Positions 62,074-64,000 of a DNA stretch of 64,000 nt are shown here, piece after piece (position 1 is the first letter of the stretch; each line of letters starts with the position of its first letter). Below the pieces are notes generated by a model, which had not been told where the DNA came from, ran no database searches, and saw only the letters and a list, made by a program, of their open reading frames with translations. A program made the position numbers and the translations under genes. The stretch covers positions 17,304,009 through 17,368,008 of the forward strand of contig NC_134517.1 in the NCBI RefSeq assembly GCF_027942865.1. The letters run 5' to 3'. The DNA comes from Odontesthes bonariensis (Eukaryota > Chordata > Actinopteri > Atheriniformes > Atherinopsidae).

Positions 62074-63080
62074 ATGGATTTAAGCTTTATCAGACGTGTG
62101 ATTGTTCTGCTCTTTGTTTGCGTATTTGTAAGTCTTCTCCATGGCTCCAGAGGAGAAATGCCACCTAAACCAACCACAACTGTCACAATTTTGCCTCCGA
62201 TTAAGCCTGATAATGGACCCCAGGCCTACCCAGAAGCCGAAAAAGCAAGTTTGCCAGTGTTTACAATGGATTATGCAAGAATACAGATACCCTTTGAGAT
62301 CACCTTATGGATGCTGCTTGCCTCATTTGCAAAAATCGGTGAGTTGAATTTACTATCGATCCAAGTGGGTGAGTTGGAATCTAGACTTGGGTTATTGTTT
62401 GCATTACCTGTGATCATTTCATAAGCTCTTTGTAGGCAAGAAGTGCTTCTTTCTCATCCTCCCTGGTACTGTTTTTGAATCAACCCCTTGTGTTTTTCTC
62501 CTTTTTCAGGTTTCCACGTGTACCACAAGATCACCATCTGGGTGCCAGAGTCATGCCTTCTCATCAGCATTGGTCTGATTGTGGGTGCCATCATGCACTC
62601 GGTCAACGAGGAGCCGCCCGCAGTGCTCACCACCAATGTCTTCTTCCTTTACATGCTGCCCCCGATTGTCCTCGACTCGGGCTACTTCATGCCCTCCAGG
62701 CCTTTCTTTGAGAATGTTGGCACTGTACGTTTCAAAACTGTCACAATTTCCTGAAATAGATTACACTTCCTGCCCCAGTGCTAATTAATCACAAAAAAAC
62801 AAAAACAAAACAAATGTCCCTGTGTGTGCAGGTGTTGTGGTTTGCAGTGGTAGGGACCCTGTGGAACAGCATTGGCATCGGCATGTCTCTGTTTGCCATA
62901 TGCCAGATTGAGGCTTTCGGCGTGCAGGACATAAACCTCCAGGAGAACCTGCTGTTTGCTGCCATCATCTCGGCGGTGGACCCCGTGGCCGTGCTCAGCG
63001 TGTTCGAGGACGTGTCTGTGAATGAGCAGCTCTACATCGTGGTATTTGGGGAGTGCCTCTTCAGTGATGCTGTCACTGTG
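62074..63080 (+). CDS. Na+/H+ exchanger, SLC9A2/SLC9A4-like, N-terminal part
   Basis: Electroneutral plasma-membrane Na+/H+ antiporter of the NHE family. Exons in the window: 62074-62338, 62510-62724 and 62832-63080, with canonical edges, giving 243 residues; the gene continues past 64000. Start ATG 62074 opens a signal-peptide-like stretch ([18 protein letters not shown]). Conserved pieces: [66 protein letters not shown] and [12 protein letters not shown]. The wording is nearest to NHE2/NHE4 ([20 protein letters not shown]). Oddity: most NHEs read FGESLLNDAVTV, so the Asn before the key Asp (D239) is Ser here. Which paralogue is uncertain, so no symbol is given. Confidence 0.9.
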
Positions 63081-64000
63081 GTGAGTTGGCTCTGGCAGTG
63101 TGTTCCAGGGTTTGTGTGAGTTTTTAGTCTAACTTTCAGGCATGCACACACTTGGAGTGACCTTTACCTGCTGCGACGTGTTGGCTTGCTTCATGTACTT
63201 CTGGGCTACTGTTTGTTATGAAAACATAGGGGGCAATGAGGAAAGTGCAACCATAGGCTGCCGTGTATTTACTTTATTGACAAAAAGGCCTGCGCTATAA
63301 AGGGCTTCCTCAGAGATCCTGCAGAGCAGTTGTGCCTCATCCAGTATGTGGAGAGAGAGAGAGAAGGTTTGGGAATTTAGCAATCACTATTTGTCCTCCA
63401 ACAAGCTTTATGTCTAATGTGATTATCCCAACACATCTACACTCTCAAAACAGATGTGTTAAAAGTAACACATCATGTGTTGTTTTCTAACACATCTGTG
63501 TGTCTAGTTAAGGACAACACATTTTGTGTTAATTTGAACACAATACATATTGTATGTTAAATATTTTAACACAAAAGATGTGTTAAAGCCAACACAAATT
63601 GTGTTGTCCCTAAAAAGACACACAAATGTGTTAGAAAACAACACATAATGTGTTATCAATACTTTACACAAAAGATGTGTTAAAGCTAACACAAAATGTG
63701 TTGTCCATAAAGACACACAAATGTGTTAGAAAACTGCACATGATGTGTAATTAATACTTTTTTCTAGAATAGAAATCTAGGGTTAAAATGCTCTAAAAAT
63801 ATATATATATATTAAAAAATGCATAGACTGAAATTGTATTAAGCGACCTTTATTTAACATGTCACTAATAATCAGGGCAGCAAACCAGCAGACCAGCAAA
63901 TCATCATGCAGGAACATCAGGCGCACCATCATTAATTGCATGAAGACCAAGACTGGTAAACAACAGATGTCACAGGCAAATAATTAAACAATCAATTTGT
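63081..64000. other. SLC9A intron with foldback-rich repeat
   Basis: Intron 3 of the exchanger gene up to the window end. Apart from the repeat at 63435-63765 and a short (TA)n run near 63802, nothing coding is seen. Confidence 0.6.
63435..63765. repeat. Repeated AACACA-TGTGTT palindromes
   Basis: At least eight palindromic units of the form AACACA(N)TGTGTT, in spaced and partly tandem arrangement, with TAAAGACACACAAATGTGTT-type longer blocks duplicated (63612-63636 and 63709-63730). Confidence 0.85.

Overview
This 64 kb window is vertebrate nuclear DNA, almost certainly from a ray-finned (teleost) fish. Genes are split into exons with GT-AG introns. The gene order MGAT4A - COA5 - INPP4A - SLC9A2-like matches the conserved block known from human 2q11-q12. 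The interspersed repeats (Tc1/mariner foldbacks, hAT MITEs with 8-bp duplications, Harbinger-type termini, an I/Nimb-like LINE with RNase H, L2-like LINE tails, a DIRS-type element) are typical of teleosts. The species cannot be named from the sequence.

Layout. 65-1164 (+): last three coding exons of MGAT4A. 3.67-8.36 kb (+): complete COA5 in three exons, with a ZNF143/THAP11-ETS-YY1-like promoter and several transposon copies in its introns. 8.9-19.2 kb (-): a tandem pair of five-exon nucleoside hydrolase genes, convergent with COA5. Two of their exons are identical in DNA, while exon 1 and the intronic transposons differ. 20.6-23.4 kb (-): an I/Nimb-type LINE broken by only one stop codon and one 5-bp slippage. 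23.9-35.0 kb: a composite of about 10 kb lying between two halves of one tRNA-type SINE. It has Harbinger-like inverted ends with 3-bp TTA duplications and two leftward genes: an 874-residue protein with four C2H2 fingers and a TNP2/CACTA-like D-D-E core, then a 526-residue five-exon gene whose ATG lies 7 nt after the stop of the first. 38.2-52.6 kb (-): the complete INPP4A coding sequence in 23 exons (964 codons), ending with the CX5R phosphatase motif and the conserved C-terminus. 57.6-59.6 kb: a decayed DIRS-type element with inverted termini. 62.07-63.08 kb (+): first three coding exons of a plasma-membrane Na+/H+ exchanger (SLC9A2/SLC9A4-like), which runs off the window.

How the genes relate. 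The host genes have separate jobs: Golgi N-glycan branching (MGAT4A), cytochrome c oxidase assembly (COA5), nucleoside salvage (the hydrolase pair), PI(3,4)P2 turnover (INPP4A) and Na+/H+ exchange (SLC9A). They are linked by synteny, not by function. UNC50, which lies between MGAT4A and COA5 in mammals, is not seen here.

The best candidate for something poorly described is the two-gene element at 24.07-33.54 kb. Its transposase-like gene and downstream spliced partner are arranged almost dicistronically, both have open frames, and other transposons have inserted only in its introns or outside its coding exons.
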